A stretch of DNA of 17,483 nt from Desulfovibrionaceae bacterium (GCA_030539415.1 JAUNSE010000008.1:1-17483), one strand, 5' to 3'; counted from the stretch's first letter, positions 1 to 7,241 are shown. Program-made: numbers and translations. The notes: a model not told the origin generated them from the sequence alone.

Positions 1-137
1 CCCAGCACGTTGACGATCAGCGTGCCGAGCGGCAGGGACCTGCCGAACAGGTGAGTCGCGAGCTCGCAGACCAGATAGCGGCCGAGGGAGCCGCAGCCGC
101 CGGCCGCGAAGACAAGCAGGCAGGTTTTCAGCGTCAT
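1..137 (-). CDS. crcB: Fluoride ion channel CrcB/FluC (N-terminal part, runs off the window)
   Basis: Only the first 45 codons are in the window. They read MTLKTCLLVFAAGGCGSLGR, then YLV, and after a short gap GTLIVNVLG. The GGxxGxxxRY motif of the first membrane helix and the GTLxVNxLG motif of the second are hallmarks of the small CrcB/FluC family. These are dual-topology inner-membrane channels that export fluoride. The ATG lies 4 nt after the rfbD stop codon, and GAGGA in the end of rfbD can serve as its ribosome binding site, so the two genes are probably co-transcribed and translationally coupled. No fluoride riboswitch can sit immediately upstream because rfbD occupies that space. The C-terminal half is outside the window, so completeness cannot be judged. 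Confidence 0.85.
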   Translation of the reverse strand, partial: MTLKTCLLVFAAGGCGSLGRYLVCELATHLFGRSLPLGTLIVNVL

Positions 138-141
138 GGTC

Positions 142-1041
142 CTATCCTCGTTCCGCTTCGGCGGCCCTGGCCTGCCGCTCGAGCTCGGGCAGCTCGACCG
201 CCAGGAAGGTCCGCAGCGCCGCCTGCCACTGCGGCATGGGCGCAAGCCCAGCGCTTTTCAGGCGCGTCTTGGCCAGGCAGGAATTGGCGGGACGCCTCGC
301 CCTGGTGGGATATTCTGCCGTGGTGCAGGGCTCCACGCGCTGCTCCACGCCGGCCAGAGCGAAGATCTCCCTGGCGAAGTCGTACCAGCTGGCCGCGCCC
401 TCGCAGGTGAGATGGAAGGTGCCCTTCAGCTCGGGATGCTCGAGCAGCTCGGCCACGGCTGCGGCCACGGCCGGGGTGCTGGTGGGATTGCCGATCTGGT
501 CGCTGACCACGCGGATAAGCGGCACGCCCTGCCTGTGCAGGCGCAGCATGGTGTGCACGAAGCTGGGGCCGCCCGGGCCGTAGAGCCAGGAAACGCGGGC
601 GATGATGTGGTTCGGGCAGTTGAGGCGGACGGCGCATTCGCCGGCCCACTTGCTCTGGCCGTAGACGCCGAGTCCGCCGTTGGGCTGGTCGAATTCGGTG
701 TAGTCGCCGTCCTTGGCCCCGTCGAAGACATAGTCGGTGGAGAAGGCGACAAGCCTGGCTCCGGCCTGGGTGCAGGCGCGGGCCACGTTGGCGCTGCCGA
801 GATCGTTGATGGCGAAGGCGAGGTCCCGCTCGTCCTCGCATTTGTCGACCTTGGTGTGGGCTGCGCAGTGCAGCACCACCTCGGGGCGCAGCTCGGCAAA
901 CATTCGCGAGACCGAATGGGCCGAGGTGACGTCCAGATCGCCGTGTCCGGGAGCATGAATCTCGTGCCTGCGCGAGGCGCCGAGGGTCGCGGCAAGCGTG
1001 CGGGCGAGCATGCCCTTTCCGCCTGTGACAAGTATGCGCAT
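142..1041 (-). CDS. rfbD: dTDP-4-dehydrorhamnose reductase (RmlD/RfbD), 299 aa
   Basis: This enzyme makes dTDP-L-rhamnose from dTDP-4-keto-L-rhamnose with NAD(P)H, the last step of rhamnose precursor synthesis for surface polysaccharide. The protein begins MRILVTGGKGMLAR, a Rossmann NAD(P)-binding start with the GxxGxxG spacing. It carries the family motif STDYVFDG (about residues 101-108) and the catalytic YxxxK of extended short-chain dehydrogenases (YGQSK, Tyr127/Lys131). Length fits the family. The start at 1041 is chosen because it begins exactly at the Rossmann motif and has GGAGG 7 nt upstream; longer upstream reading frames give no recognisable sequence. No rfbA, rfbB or rfbC is in the window. 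crcB follows 4 nt downstream. Confidence 0.93.
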   Translation of the reverse strand: MRILVTGGKGMLARTLAATLGASRRHEIHAPGHGDLDVTSAHSVSRMFAELRPEVVLHCAAHTKVDKCEDERDLAFAINDLGSANVARACTQAGARLVAFSTDYVFDGAKDGDYTEFDQPNGGLGVYGQSKWAGECAVRLNCPNHIIARVSWLYGPGGPSFVHTMLRLHRQGVPLIRVVSDQIGNPTSTPAVAAAVAELLEHPELKGTFHLTCEGAASWYDFAREIFALAGVEQRVEPCTTAEYPTRARRPANSCLAKTRLKSAGLAPMPQWQAALRTFLAVELPELERQARAAEAERG

Positions 1042-1172
1042 AAGCTGGCCTCCAGAGTGAAACTGCGGAGCAAAGGCATACTGCAATTGCGGGCACTGGG
1101 CAAGAAAGGAGCCGGCACGAAAGCATGGCGCCCGGTCCCCGCGGACACCGGCGCCGGGGCTCTGAAGAACGC

Positions 1173-1205
1173 AAAAACCCCGGGCCGGAGACCGGACCGG
1201 GGTTT
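1173..1205 (-). terminator. Intrinsic terminator of the dctPQM-eutBC operon
   Basis: Read on the minus strand this is a 14-bp stem (AAACCCCGGTCCGG pairing with CCGGCCCGGGGTTT, one mismatch) with a 3-nt loop TCT, ending in TTTTT. It starts about 60 nt after the eutC stop and separates that operon from rfbD. Confidence 0.9.
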
Positions 1206-1267
1206 GCCGCGTCCCTGCCGCAGGAGCTGCCAAATCCAGGAAAGCAGCATGCAGGGATCGGAGAAAG

Positions 1268-2125
1268 CTAGTTTTCGGGCAGCTCGCTGCCCGTGCTCTC
1301 CAGGACGTCCTTCTGCACGAAGGGCAGGTAGTCCTGGGGCATGTCGTCCTTGAGGCCGACACCGGAAAGCTTGAGACGCACAGCCTCCTGCACCAGGTAG
1401 CAGAGCTTGCGCACGCCCTCCTCTATGCTCAGTCCGCCGGCGCGGACATTGGAGATGCAGTTGCGCGCCTCGTCCGTGCAGCCGGGGTGCGGCCCGTAGG
1501 TGAGGTACACGCCCATGGAGTTGGGCGAGGAGAGGCCCGGGCGCTCGCCGATGAGGATGGCCGTGATCTTCGAGCGCACGAGCGAGGCGGCCTCGTCGGC
1601 CACGGCCACGCGGCCGTTGCGGACAATGATGACCGGACCCATGCGGAAGCCGGCATCGGCCGCTCTGCGCGAGAATTCCAGGGCGAAGGCCGCCGCGTTC
1701 TCGTGGGCGGCCCTGGCCGAAAGGCCGTTGCTGATCACCAGAGTGATGTCGGGCTCCCTGCCAGCGGGCACATGCTCCTGCGCCCAGGCGGCCAGCCTGT
1801 CGTGCGATTCGGAGCTCAGCTTTCTGCCGAGGTCCGGACGCACCAGAAAGGTCTGCATGTCATGTGCCGCCGAATCCAGAATGACGGTCTCGAGGCCGCC
1901 CTCGCGCAGCTTCGCGGCCGTGCCCTCGGCATCGAAGGCAGCCAGCACGGCATCGCGTGCCCTGGCGTGCGAGAGGCGGAAATCCAGCCACTCCGAGACA
2001 GGCAGACTCGTGCCGCAGCGGCCGAGACCGATGCGGGCGTCCGTGAAGCGCCGAAGTTCGCGCCAGGGATCATCGACGACCATTCGTGAGCCGCTCTGCG
2101 GTTTCTTGTCGGGGGATGTGCTCAT
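1268..2125 (-). CDS. eutC: Ethanolamine ammonia-lyase small (light) subunit EutC, 285 aa
   Basis: With EutB it forms the coenzyme-B12-dependent lyase that splits ethanolamine into acetaldehyde and ammonia; EutC contributes part of the adenosylcobalamin site. The sequence matches the family along its length: DPWRELRRFTDARIGLGRCG near the N-terminus, then VISNGLSARAAHENA, GPVIIVRNGRVAVADE, and the C-terminal IGERPGLSSPNSMGVYLTYG with the cysteines of GCTDEARNCISN. The start at 2125 is preferred because AAGGAA lies 8 nt upstream; the frame extends further upstream but only within eutB and without family similarity. It starts 25 nt after the eutB stop, so the two are co-transcribed. An intrinsic terminator follows. 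No eutA reactivase or microcompartment gene lies next to it. Confidence 0.95.
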   Translation of the reverse strand: MSTSPDKKPQSGSRMVVDDPWRELRRFTDARIGLGRCGTSLPVSEWLDFRLSHARARDAVLAAFDAEGTAAKLREGGLETVILDSAAHDMQTFLVRPDLGRKLSSESHDRLAAWAQEHVPAGREPDITLVISNGLSARAAHENAAAFALEFSRRAADAGFRMGPVIIVRNGRVAVADEAASLVRSKITAILIGERPGLSSPNSMGVYLTYGPHPGCTDEARNCISNVRAGGLSIEEGVRKLCYLVQEAVRLKLSGVGLKDDMPQDYLPFVQKDVLESTGSELPEN

Positions 2126-2150
2126 GGTCTGTGTTCCTTGCCGGGCAGGC

Positions 2151-3515
2151 TCAGCAGGCGGCGGAGGCCGCCACTTCCTCTTCCAGGGCGCGCAGGGCGG
2201 GTCCGGGAGGCAGAAGCTCGCCCGCCTGGTCGAAGATGCCCATGTTCTCCAGCCAGGCCTCGAACTCGGGGGCCGGCCTCTTGCCCAGGATGCGGCGCAG
2301 ATAGGCCGCGTCATGGAAGGAGGTGGACTGATAGTTGAGCATGATGTCGTCGGCGCCGGGAATGCCCATGATGTACGTGCAGCCGGCCGCGCCGAGCAGG
2401 GTCAGCAGGCTGTCCATGTCGTCCTGATCCGCGTCGGCGTGATTGGTGTAGCAGATGTCGCAGCCCATGGGCAGGCCGAGCAGCTTGCCGCAGAAGTGAT
2501 CCTCAAGGCCCGCGCGGATGATCTGCTTGCCGTTGTAGAGGTATTCGGGGCCGATGAAGCCGACCACCGTGTTGACGAGCAGGGGCTTGAAGGGCCTCGC
2601 CACGGCATAGGCCCTGGCCTCCATGGTCTGCTGGTCCACGCCGAAGTTGGCGTTGGCCGAGAGCGCGCTGCCCTGGCCGGTCTCGAAGTACATCACGTTG
2701 TCGCCGATGGTGCCGCGCTTGAGCGAGAGGGTGGCCTCGTAAGCCTCCTGCAGAATGGCGAGATTGATGCCGAAGCTTGAGTTGGCCTTTTCCGAGCCGG
2801 CGATGGACTGGAAGCAGAGGTCGATGGGGGCGCCGCGCCTGATGAGCTCTATGGCATTGGTCACGTGCGTCAGCACGCAGCTCTGCGTGGGAATGCTGTA
2901 GCGCTGAATGAGAGCGTCGAGCAGGTTGAGCAGACGGGTGATGTTGTCCAGGCTGTCCGTGGCCGGATTGATGCCGATGACGGCATCGCCTGTGCCGTAG
3001 TTCAGGCCGTCGATGGTTGAGGCCAGGATGCCTCTCGCGTCGTCGGTGGGATGGTTCGGCTGCAGGCGGACGGAAAAGCGTCCGGGCAGACCGATGGTGT
3101 CCCTGAAGCGGGTGATGACCCGGCACTTGGAGCCGACCAGAATGAGGTCCTGCAGGCGCATGATCTTGCTGACCGCAGCAGCCATTTCCGGCGTGAGACC
3201 GGGGGCCAGGGCTTCCAGGCTCTCCGCGTTCGCGGCATCGGTGAGCAGCCAGTCGCGCAGCTCGCCCACGCTGAAGGAGCTGACAGGCGCAAAGGCCTTC
3301 GCGTCATGCGAGTCCAGAATCAGCCGGGTGACCTCGTCCTCCTCGTAGGGAATGACGGGTTCTTCCAGAAAGCGGGTGAGCGGCGTGTCGGCCAGCTGCA
3401 TCTGGGCCAGGACCCGCTCCTCGTCGTCGCGGGCGGCGACCCCGGCCAGGACGTCCCCGGAGCGCATGGGGGACGCCTTGGCCAGGAGTTCGCGCAGGGA
3501 AAGATCGCTCTTCAT
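2151..3515 (-). CDS. eutB: Ethanolamine ammonia-lyase large (heavy) subunit EutB, 454 aa
   Basis: Catalytic TIM-barrel subunit of coenzyme-B12-dependent ethanolamine ammonia-lyase. Length is the same as the enterobacterial enzyme (about 453 aa). Residues known to bind substrate in the E. coli protein appear conserved by eye: Arg and Gln of VRLQPNHPTDD (about 150/152), Asn of GDAVIGINP (about 183), Glu of MYFETGQGSALSANAN (about 278) and Asp of GCDICYTNHADADQ (about 353), plus GADDIMLNYQSTSFHDA near the C-terminus. It should therefore be active. The start at 3515 has GAGG 7 nt upstream, and this site overlaps the dctM stop codon (3526-3528), so translation of eutB is probably coupled to the TRAP permease. 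That overlap is the strongest sequence argument that the transporter imports ethanolamine or a precursor. Confidence 0.96.
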   Translation of the reverse strand: MKSDLSLRELLAKASPMRSGDVLAGVAARDDEERVLAQMQLADTPLTRFLEEPVIPYEEDEVTRLILDSHDAKAFAPVSSFSVGELRDWLLTDAANAESLEALAPGLTPEMAAAVSKIMRLQDLILVGSKCRVITRFRDTIGLPGRFSVRLQPNHPTDDARGILASTIDGLNYGTGDAVIGINPATDSLDNITRLLNLLDALIQRYSIPTQSCVLTHVTNAIELIRRGAPIDLCFQSIAGSEKANSSFGINLAILQEAYEATLSLKRGTIGDNVMYFETGQGSALSANANFGVDQQTMEARAYAVARPFKPLLVNTVVGFIGPEYLYNGKQIIRAGLEDHFCGKLLGLPMGCDICYTNHADADQDDMDSLLTLLGAAGCTYIMGIPGADDIMLNYQSTSFHDAAYLRRILGKRPAPEFEAWLENMGIFDQAGELLPPGPALRALEEEVAASAAC

Positions 3516-3525
3516 CGTGCAACCT

Positions 3526-4872
3526 CTAGCGGCCCATGACCGTATTGGGCAGCCACATGGCAATCTGCGGGAAGATCATGACCAGGATGAGGGAGAGGAC
3601 CAGCATGCTGACCACGGGCAGAATGGAGGAGTAGATGTCCGAGAGCGTGATGCTCTTGGGCGCCATGGCCTTCATCAGGAAGAGGTTGTAGCCCATGGGC
3701 GGAGTCATGTAGGCGACCTGGCAGGTGATGGTGTAGAGAACGCCGTACCAGATGGGGTCGAAGCCGAGGGACTTGACCAGAGGAATGTAGAGCGGGGCCA
3801 CGATGATCAGCATGGCCGTGTCGTCCAGGAACATGCCCAGAATGAGGAAGGAGATCTGCATGACGATCAGCACTTCCCAGGGGCTCAGGTGCCAGCTCTG
3901 CAGGAAGAGGTTCTTGATGGCGTGCACGGCGCCGAGGCCGTCGAACACGGAGCTGAAGCACAGGGCGGCCATCATGATCCACATGAACATGCAGCTGACG
4001 CTCAGCGTCTGCACCATGGCGATGCGCATGACCTTCTTGGTCAGGCTGCGCTTGTACCAGGCGGCCAGAATGGAGACCAGGGCGCCCACGGCGGAGGCTT
4101 CGACCAGGCTGGAGAGGCCGGAGAGGAAGGAGCCGGTGACCGAAAGGATGATGACGAGGGGCATCAGGCCGTTCTTCAGCAGGCGGCGCTTTTCACGGGG
4201 ATCGATGGCATCGAGCTCTTCCTTCGGCAGGGCCGGGGCGAGGCTCGGATTGAGGCGGCAGCGGATGATGATGTACAGGGTCAGCATCACGGCCAGCAGC
4301 AGGGCGGGTCCGATGCCGGCCAGCCACAGCGTGTTGACGGGCTGGCGGGCGATCATGCCGTACAGGACCAGAACGACGCTGGGCGGCATCATGAGGCCGA
4401 TGGAGCTGCCCGCCTGAATGATGCCGGTGACCATGCGCTTGTCGTAGTTGCGCTTGAGCATTTCGGGCATGGCGATGGTGGCGCCGATGGCGAGGCCGGC
4501 CACGCTCAGGCCGTTCATGGCCGAAATGAGAACCATCAGGCCCACGGTGCCCAGGGCGAGGCCGCCGGGAATGCCGCCGAACCAGACGTGGAACATGCGG
4601 TAAAGGTCGTTCGCGATGCCGGACTCGGACAGAATGTATCCCATGAAGATGAACAGCGGCAGCGAGATCATGGGGAACATGTGCATCAGCGAGATGCTGG
4701 CGTTGAAGGCCATTTCGTGGCCGCCGGTGCCCCACAGAACAAAACCGGCAATGGCGCCCGTGACGCCGATGGCGGCAAAGACGCGCTGGCCGGTGAGCAT
4801 GAGCATGCCCATGGACAGGAAGAGCAGGAGTGCTATGGCCTCGTAGGATAAATTCATGGTCAGATCGAACAT
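3526..4872 (-). CDS. dctM: TRAP transporter large permease subunit DctM, 448 aa
   Basis: Large membrane subunit of a tripartite ATP-independent periplasmic transporter, which carries the Na+- or H+-coupled transport path. The sequence is almost entirely hydrophobic helices. It has typical DctM motifs: FPMISLPLFIFMGYILSESG, SAMNGLSVAGLAIGATIAMPEMLKR, AGSSIGLMMPPSVVLVLYG and, near the C-terminus, GMFLDDTAMLIIVAPLYIPL and QVAYMTPPMGYNLFLMKA. The start MFDLTMNLSYEAIALLL at 4872 is chosen because AAAAGGAA lies about 7 nt upstream; a second Met (MNLSYEA) five residues later is possible. A 321-nt gap with hairpins separates it from dctQ, while eutB follows after only 10 nt. It belongs to the DctP-DctQ-DctM set encoded here. 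Confidence 0.94.
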   Translation of the reverse strand: MFDLTMNLSYEAIALLLFLSMGMLMLTGQRVFAAIGVTGAIAGFVLWGTGGHEMAFNASISLMHMFPMISLPLFIFMGYILSESGIANDLYRMFHVWFGGIPGGLALGTVGLMVLISAMNGLSVAGLAIGATIAMPEMLKRNYDKRMVTGIIQAGSSIGLMMPPSVVLVLYGMIARQPVNTLWLAGIGPALLLAVMLTLYIIIRCRLNPSLAPALPKEELDAIDPREKRRLLKNGLMPLVIILSVTGSFLSGLSSLVEASAVGALVSILAAWYKRSLTKKVMRIAMVQTLSVSCMFMWIMMAALCFSSVFDGLGAVHAIKNLFLQSWHLSPWEVLIVMQISFLILGMFLDDTAMLIIVAPLYIPLVKSLGFDPIWYGVLYTITCQVAYMTPPMGYNLFLMKAMAPKSITLSDIYSSILPVVSMLVLSLILVMIFPQIAMWLPNTVMGR

Positions 4873-5193
4873 GACCCGGTTCCTTTTGCGATACGCGCCC
4901 ATGGCAGGCATGGGTTCTTGAGTGGGGGGGAGAGAAGGCGGAAAGCGCACCGCTGGACATGCGGACATGGACTCTGGCGGAACGCCCGACCCCTGGCGGG
5001 GCGGCAAAAAAAAATGACCGGCTGCGGACAGGCCTCAGACCCTGGGCCGCCGGCCGGTTGGAGTTCCGGCATCCCCGCGGAGAGCAGGGCCGCAGGGATG
5101 CCGGAAGCGCAGGAGTGGAGAGAGGAAACCGAAGGCAGGAGAGAGTCAGGCTGCCTGTCAGGCGCGGGCTTTGGGACATTCGCCCGCGGGCTG
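4873..5193 (-). other. 321-nt non-coding gap between dctQ and dctM with two hairpins
   Basis: TRAP membrane genes are usually a few bases apart or overlapping, so this gap is long. On the minus strand it holds, in order after the dctQ stop, a strong hairpin at 5066-5104 (10-bp perfect stem ending CCGGCATCCC, extended by 4 more pairs), a second hairpin with a T9 tract (5006-5058), and about 130 nt before the dctM ribosome binding site. I saw no convincing sigma-54 or sigma-70 promoter in the last part and no supported small gene. Confidence 0.6.
5006..5058 (-). terminator. Terminator-like hairpin with T9 tract between dctQ and dctM
   Basis: On the minus strand, ACCGGC (5058-5053) pairs with GCCGGT (5022-5017), with an inner GGCC/GGCC pairing possible. 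It is followed after two bases by nine T residues (5014-5006). The stem is short relative to its loop, so it may be a leaky terminator that lowers dctM-eutBC expression relative to dctPQ. Confidence 0.45.
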
Positions 5194-5871
5194 TCAGGAG
5201 TGATTTTTGACGAGGGTCTGCTTCACGGCGCGGAAGTGGTTCATGGCCAGTTCGGGCATGGGCAGGCCGGGAAAGGCGGGGATCCGTTCGGGAGCTTCTT
5301 CGACAGCGGCCTTGTCGCCGCTTTCACTTTCCTCGATGAGCAGGCGTTCGGGGATAGTGTCATCCACTTCAATTCCCTTGGAGCGGGCAATCGCCTTGAA
5401 AAATTCGGAGACGGCCTGCAGCAGGGTCACCACGATGCCAAAGCCCATGATGACCTTGACGGGCCACACGGCCGGGGACCAGGCGGTGTTGTTGTGCTGG
5501 TTGAACTGGATGGAGTACATGGTGCTGGAGATGCAGCCCCAGAGCAGGAAGCCCAGATAGAGCAGCAGGAAAATCGAGGTGTAGACATCGGATTTGGCCT
5601 GCTTGCGCGGGCTCCAGCGCGAGTAGAAGACGTCCAGACGGACATGGGAGTTGAGCAGCAGAGCGAAGCCGCCGCCCAGGATGTAATATGAAACCATGCA
5701 GAACTGGGCCATTTCCACGCCCCATATGATGGGAGAGTCGAAAATGTACCGGGAAACAGTGGAATAGAGCAGAATCGCCATCATGACGAAGACGATGTAC
5801 AGGGCGATTCTTCCCACCAGGGTGCTCAGCCCGTCCGCGAAGCGGATGTATGTTCTGACGATGGAAGGCAT
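5194..5871 (-). CDS. dctQ: TRAP transporter small permease subunit DctQ, 225 aa
   Basis: Small four-helix membrane subunit of the TRAP transporter, which assembles with DctM. Helices are visible at IALYIVFVMMAILLYSTVSRY, the FCMVSYYILGGGFALLL segment, SIFLLLYLGFLLWGCI and VKVIMGFGIVVTLLQAVSEFF. The conserved small-subunit features VSRYIFDSPIIWGVEMAQF and NSHVRLDVFYSRWSPRKQ are present. A charged tail of about 55 residues, rich in Glu (ERLLIEESESGDKAAVEEAPERIP), extends beyond the last helix. It is longer than I would expect for the family and probably cytoplasmic. The start at 5871 has only a weak AGAAGAGAA purine stretch upstream, which suggests lower translation than dctP. dctP lies upstream across a 94-nt spacer that contains a strong hairpin. 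Confidence 0.92.
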   Translation of the reverse strand: MPSIVRTYIRFADGLSTLVGRIALYIVFVMMAILLYSTVSRYIFDSPIIWGVEMAQFCMVSYYILGGGFALLLNSHVRLDVFYSRWSPRKQAKSDVYTSIFLLLYLGFLLWGCISSTMYSIQFNQHNNTAWSPAVWPVKVIMGFGIVVTLLQAVSEFFKAIARSKGIEVDDTIPERLLIEESESGDKAAVEEAPERIPAFPGLPMPELAMNHFRAVKQTLVKNHS

Positions 5872-5900
5872 GTTGATTCTCTTCTGCGCTTTTGAAAGCT

Positions 5901-5924
5901 GGCCGGCGGGCGGCCCCGCCGGCC
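5901..5924 (-). repeat. Intercistronic hairpin between dctP and dctQ
   Basis: Perfect 10-bp inverted repeat (GGCCGGCGGG / CCCGCCGGCC) with a 4-nt loop, in the 94-nt spacer after the dctP stop. There is no T tract after it on the minus strand, so it is more likely an mRNA-stabilising or processing element than a full terminator. Such elements commonly keep binding-protein mRNA more abundant than the membrane-subunit mRNA. Confidence 0.75.
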
Positions 5925-5965
5925 GGAGGAACAGGTGGAGTTATGGTATGTGTGTGGGAGAGAAA

Positions 5966-7024
5966 TTAGTAGCGGTACGGACGACCGGCCTTGATCATCT
6001 GGTCGTTGTAGGCCTTGAGGATTTCGACAACCTTGGCGCAGCGCTTGCTTCTCTTGGCGGCGTCGTCCCAGAACTTGTGGGCGGCAGCTTCAACCTGGGC
6101 CCATTCGGCGTCCGGAATGGAGGTGAGCTGCATCTTGCCGCCGTTGACGCGGTACTGAGCCTCGCCCCACCAGTACCAGTGCTGGCGGTAGTAGTGAGAG
6201 GAGTCGCAGGTGAGCTTGAACAGGGTCTTCAGATGCTCGGGAACCTGAGCCCACTTCTTGCTGTTGGCGAAGTAGGAGCCGATCCAGGCGCCGCAAATGT
6301 TGTTGGTGAGGTAGTACTTGCAGTATTCGGACCAGCCGGAGGTGTAGTCCTCGGTGATGCCGGACCAGCACACGCCGTCAAGCTCGCCGGTCTGCAGGGC
6401 GACCTGGATGTCTTCCCAGGGAAGGCTCATGGGCACCACGCCGAACTGGCTCATGAAGCGGCCGCCGGTGGGGAAGGAGAAGACGCGCAGGCCCTTGAGG
6501 TCGGCCAGGCTCTTGATGGGCTTGGTGGTGGCGAAGTTGCAGGGGTCCCAGGAGCCGGCACCCAGCCACTCGACGCCGCCCACTTCCTTGTAGGCTTCCT
6601 TCCAGATTTCATTCAGACCCCAGTGCTCGAACAGGGCGGGCACGTCCAGGGAGTAGCGGGTGGCAAACGGGAAGTAGGCGCCGAAGATGGCGATATCGGC
6701 AGGCGAGGACATGGAGTCTTCATCGGCCTGGCAGGCATCGATGGTGCCGTTCTGAACAGCGCGGAAAAGTTCGCTGGTGGGAACCAGCTGGTCGGAGGTG
6801 TAGAGCTCGATGACCATTTCGCCGTTGGCGGCCTTGTTGAAGGCGTCAATCTGCGGCTTGATGACATGCTCGGCGAGAGCTGCGCCGGCATAGGTCTGCA
6901 TGCGCCATTTGATCGGGGCCTTGGCAGCCTTGGCTTCCGTGCTGTTGACGGCCACACCCGCGGCGGCAGCGGCGGCAACGCCGGCGCCGATACCGGCATT
7001 TTTCAGAAATTCACGTCTCTTCAT
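5966..7024 (-). CDS. dctP: TRAP transporter substrate-binding protein DctP, Tat-exported, 352 aa
   Basis: Periplasmic receptor that captures the substrate and delivers it to DctQM. The N-terminus MKRREFLKNAGIGAGVAAAA carries a twin-arginine signal (RREFLK) and a probable cleavage near AKA-AKA (residues 31-36). The DctP fold is shown by IKSLADLKGLR, GVVPMSLPWEDIQVALQTGELDG (193-217) and the downstream YYLTNN and GSYFANSKKWAQVPEHLK segments; it looks closest to the TakP-like branch. By eye, the arginine usual in the GLKxRVP segment, which pairs with substrate carboxylates, is Phe182 (DLKGLRVFSFP). The C-terminal lobe has an aromatic run, HYYRQHWYWW (277-286). This suits a substrate without a carboxylate, and the fused lyase genes suggest ethanolamine. 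A strong AAGGAG site lies 7 nt upstream, and transcription should start at the sigma-54 promoter near 7100. Confidence 0.94.
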   Translation of the reverse strand: MKRREFLKNAGIGAGVAAAAAAGVAVNSTEAKAAKAPIKWRMQTYAGAALAEHVIKPQIDAFNKAANGEMVIELYTSDQLVPTSELFRAVQNGTIDACQADEDSMSSPADIAIFGAYFPFATRYSLDVPALFEHWGLNEIWKEAYKEVGGVEWLGAGSWDPCNFATTKPIKSLADLKGLRVFSFPTGGRFMSQFGVVPMSLPWEDIQVALQTGELDGVCWSGITEDYTSGWSEYCKYYLTNNICGAWIGSYFANSKKWAQVPEHLKTLFKLTCDSSHYYRQHWYWWGEAQYRVNGGKMQLTSIPDAEWAQVEAAAHKFWDDAAKRSKRCAKVVEILKAYNDQMIKAGRPYRY

Positions 7025-7095
7025 GATATGTCTCCTTGCAGGCGATGATGTTGGAGGCCCATCCTCACCAAAGGGGTGCGGCCTGCCCTGTATAA

Positions 7096-7112
7096 AGCAG
7101 GAAGCGTGCCAA
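7096..7112 (-). promoter_or_regulatory. Sigma-54 (RpoN) promoter of dctPQM-eutBC
   Basis: On the minus strand the sequence is TTGGCACG-CTTCC-TGCT. The -24 element TTGGCACG matches consensus completely and the -12 element keeps the essential GC. There are exactly 10 bases between the GG and GC dinucleotides, as required. It lies 71 nt upstream of the dctP start codon, predicting a leader of about 60 nt. Confidence 0.9.
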
Positions 7113-7209
7113 ATTTGATTATTTTTGCTAATAATATGAAATTACTTTGATTATTTGATTTTTGGCAGATCGGACTTGCAGAGAAAAAAAGACATTTTGG
7201 AAGTTATCT

Positions 7210-7241
7210 GTTTCGACAAAAACTGCGGTATCTGACGAAAC
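7210..7241. promoter_or_regulatory. Candidate upstream activator site for the sigma-54 regulator
   Basis: Inverted repeat GTTTCGACA (7210-7218) and TGACGAAAC (7233-7241), matching at 8 of 9 positions, with a 14-nt spacer. It lies about 100 bp upstream of the -24 element, the usual place for an enhancer bound by a Fis-type activator. The half-site TGTCGAAA recurs at 7339-7346, and GTTTCG at 7304-7309. Confidence 0.5.

Noticed and set aside
3352..4851. 499-codon plus-strand open frame opposite dctM
   Set aside because: It is the antisense shadow of a GC-rich membrane protein gene: His/Asp/Gly/Gln-rich sequence with no fold or family, and no ribosome site. dctM on the other strand is unmistakable.
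7154..7177. Plus-strand sigma-54-like sequence TTGGCAG...TTGCAG facing the activator gene
   Set aside because: The gap between GG and GC is 12 bases instead of 10, so it should not bind sigma-54 productively.
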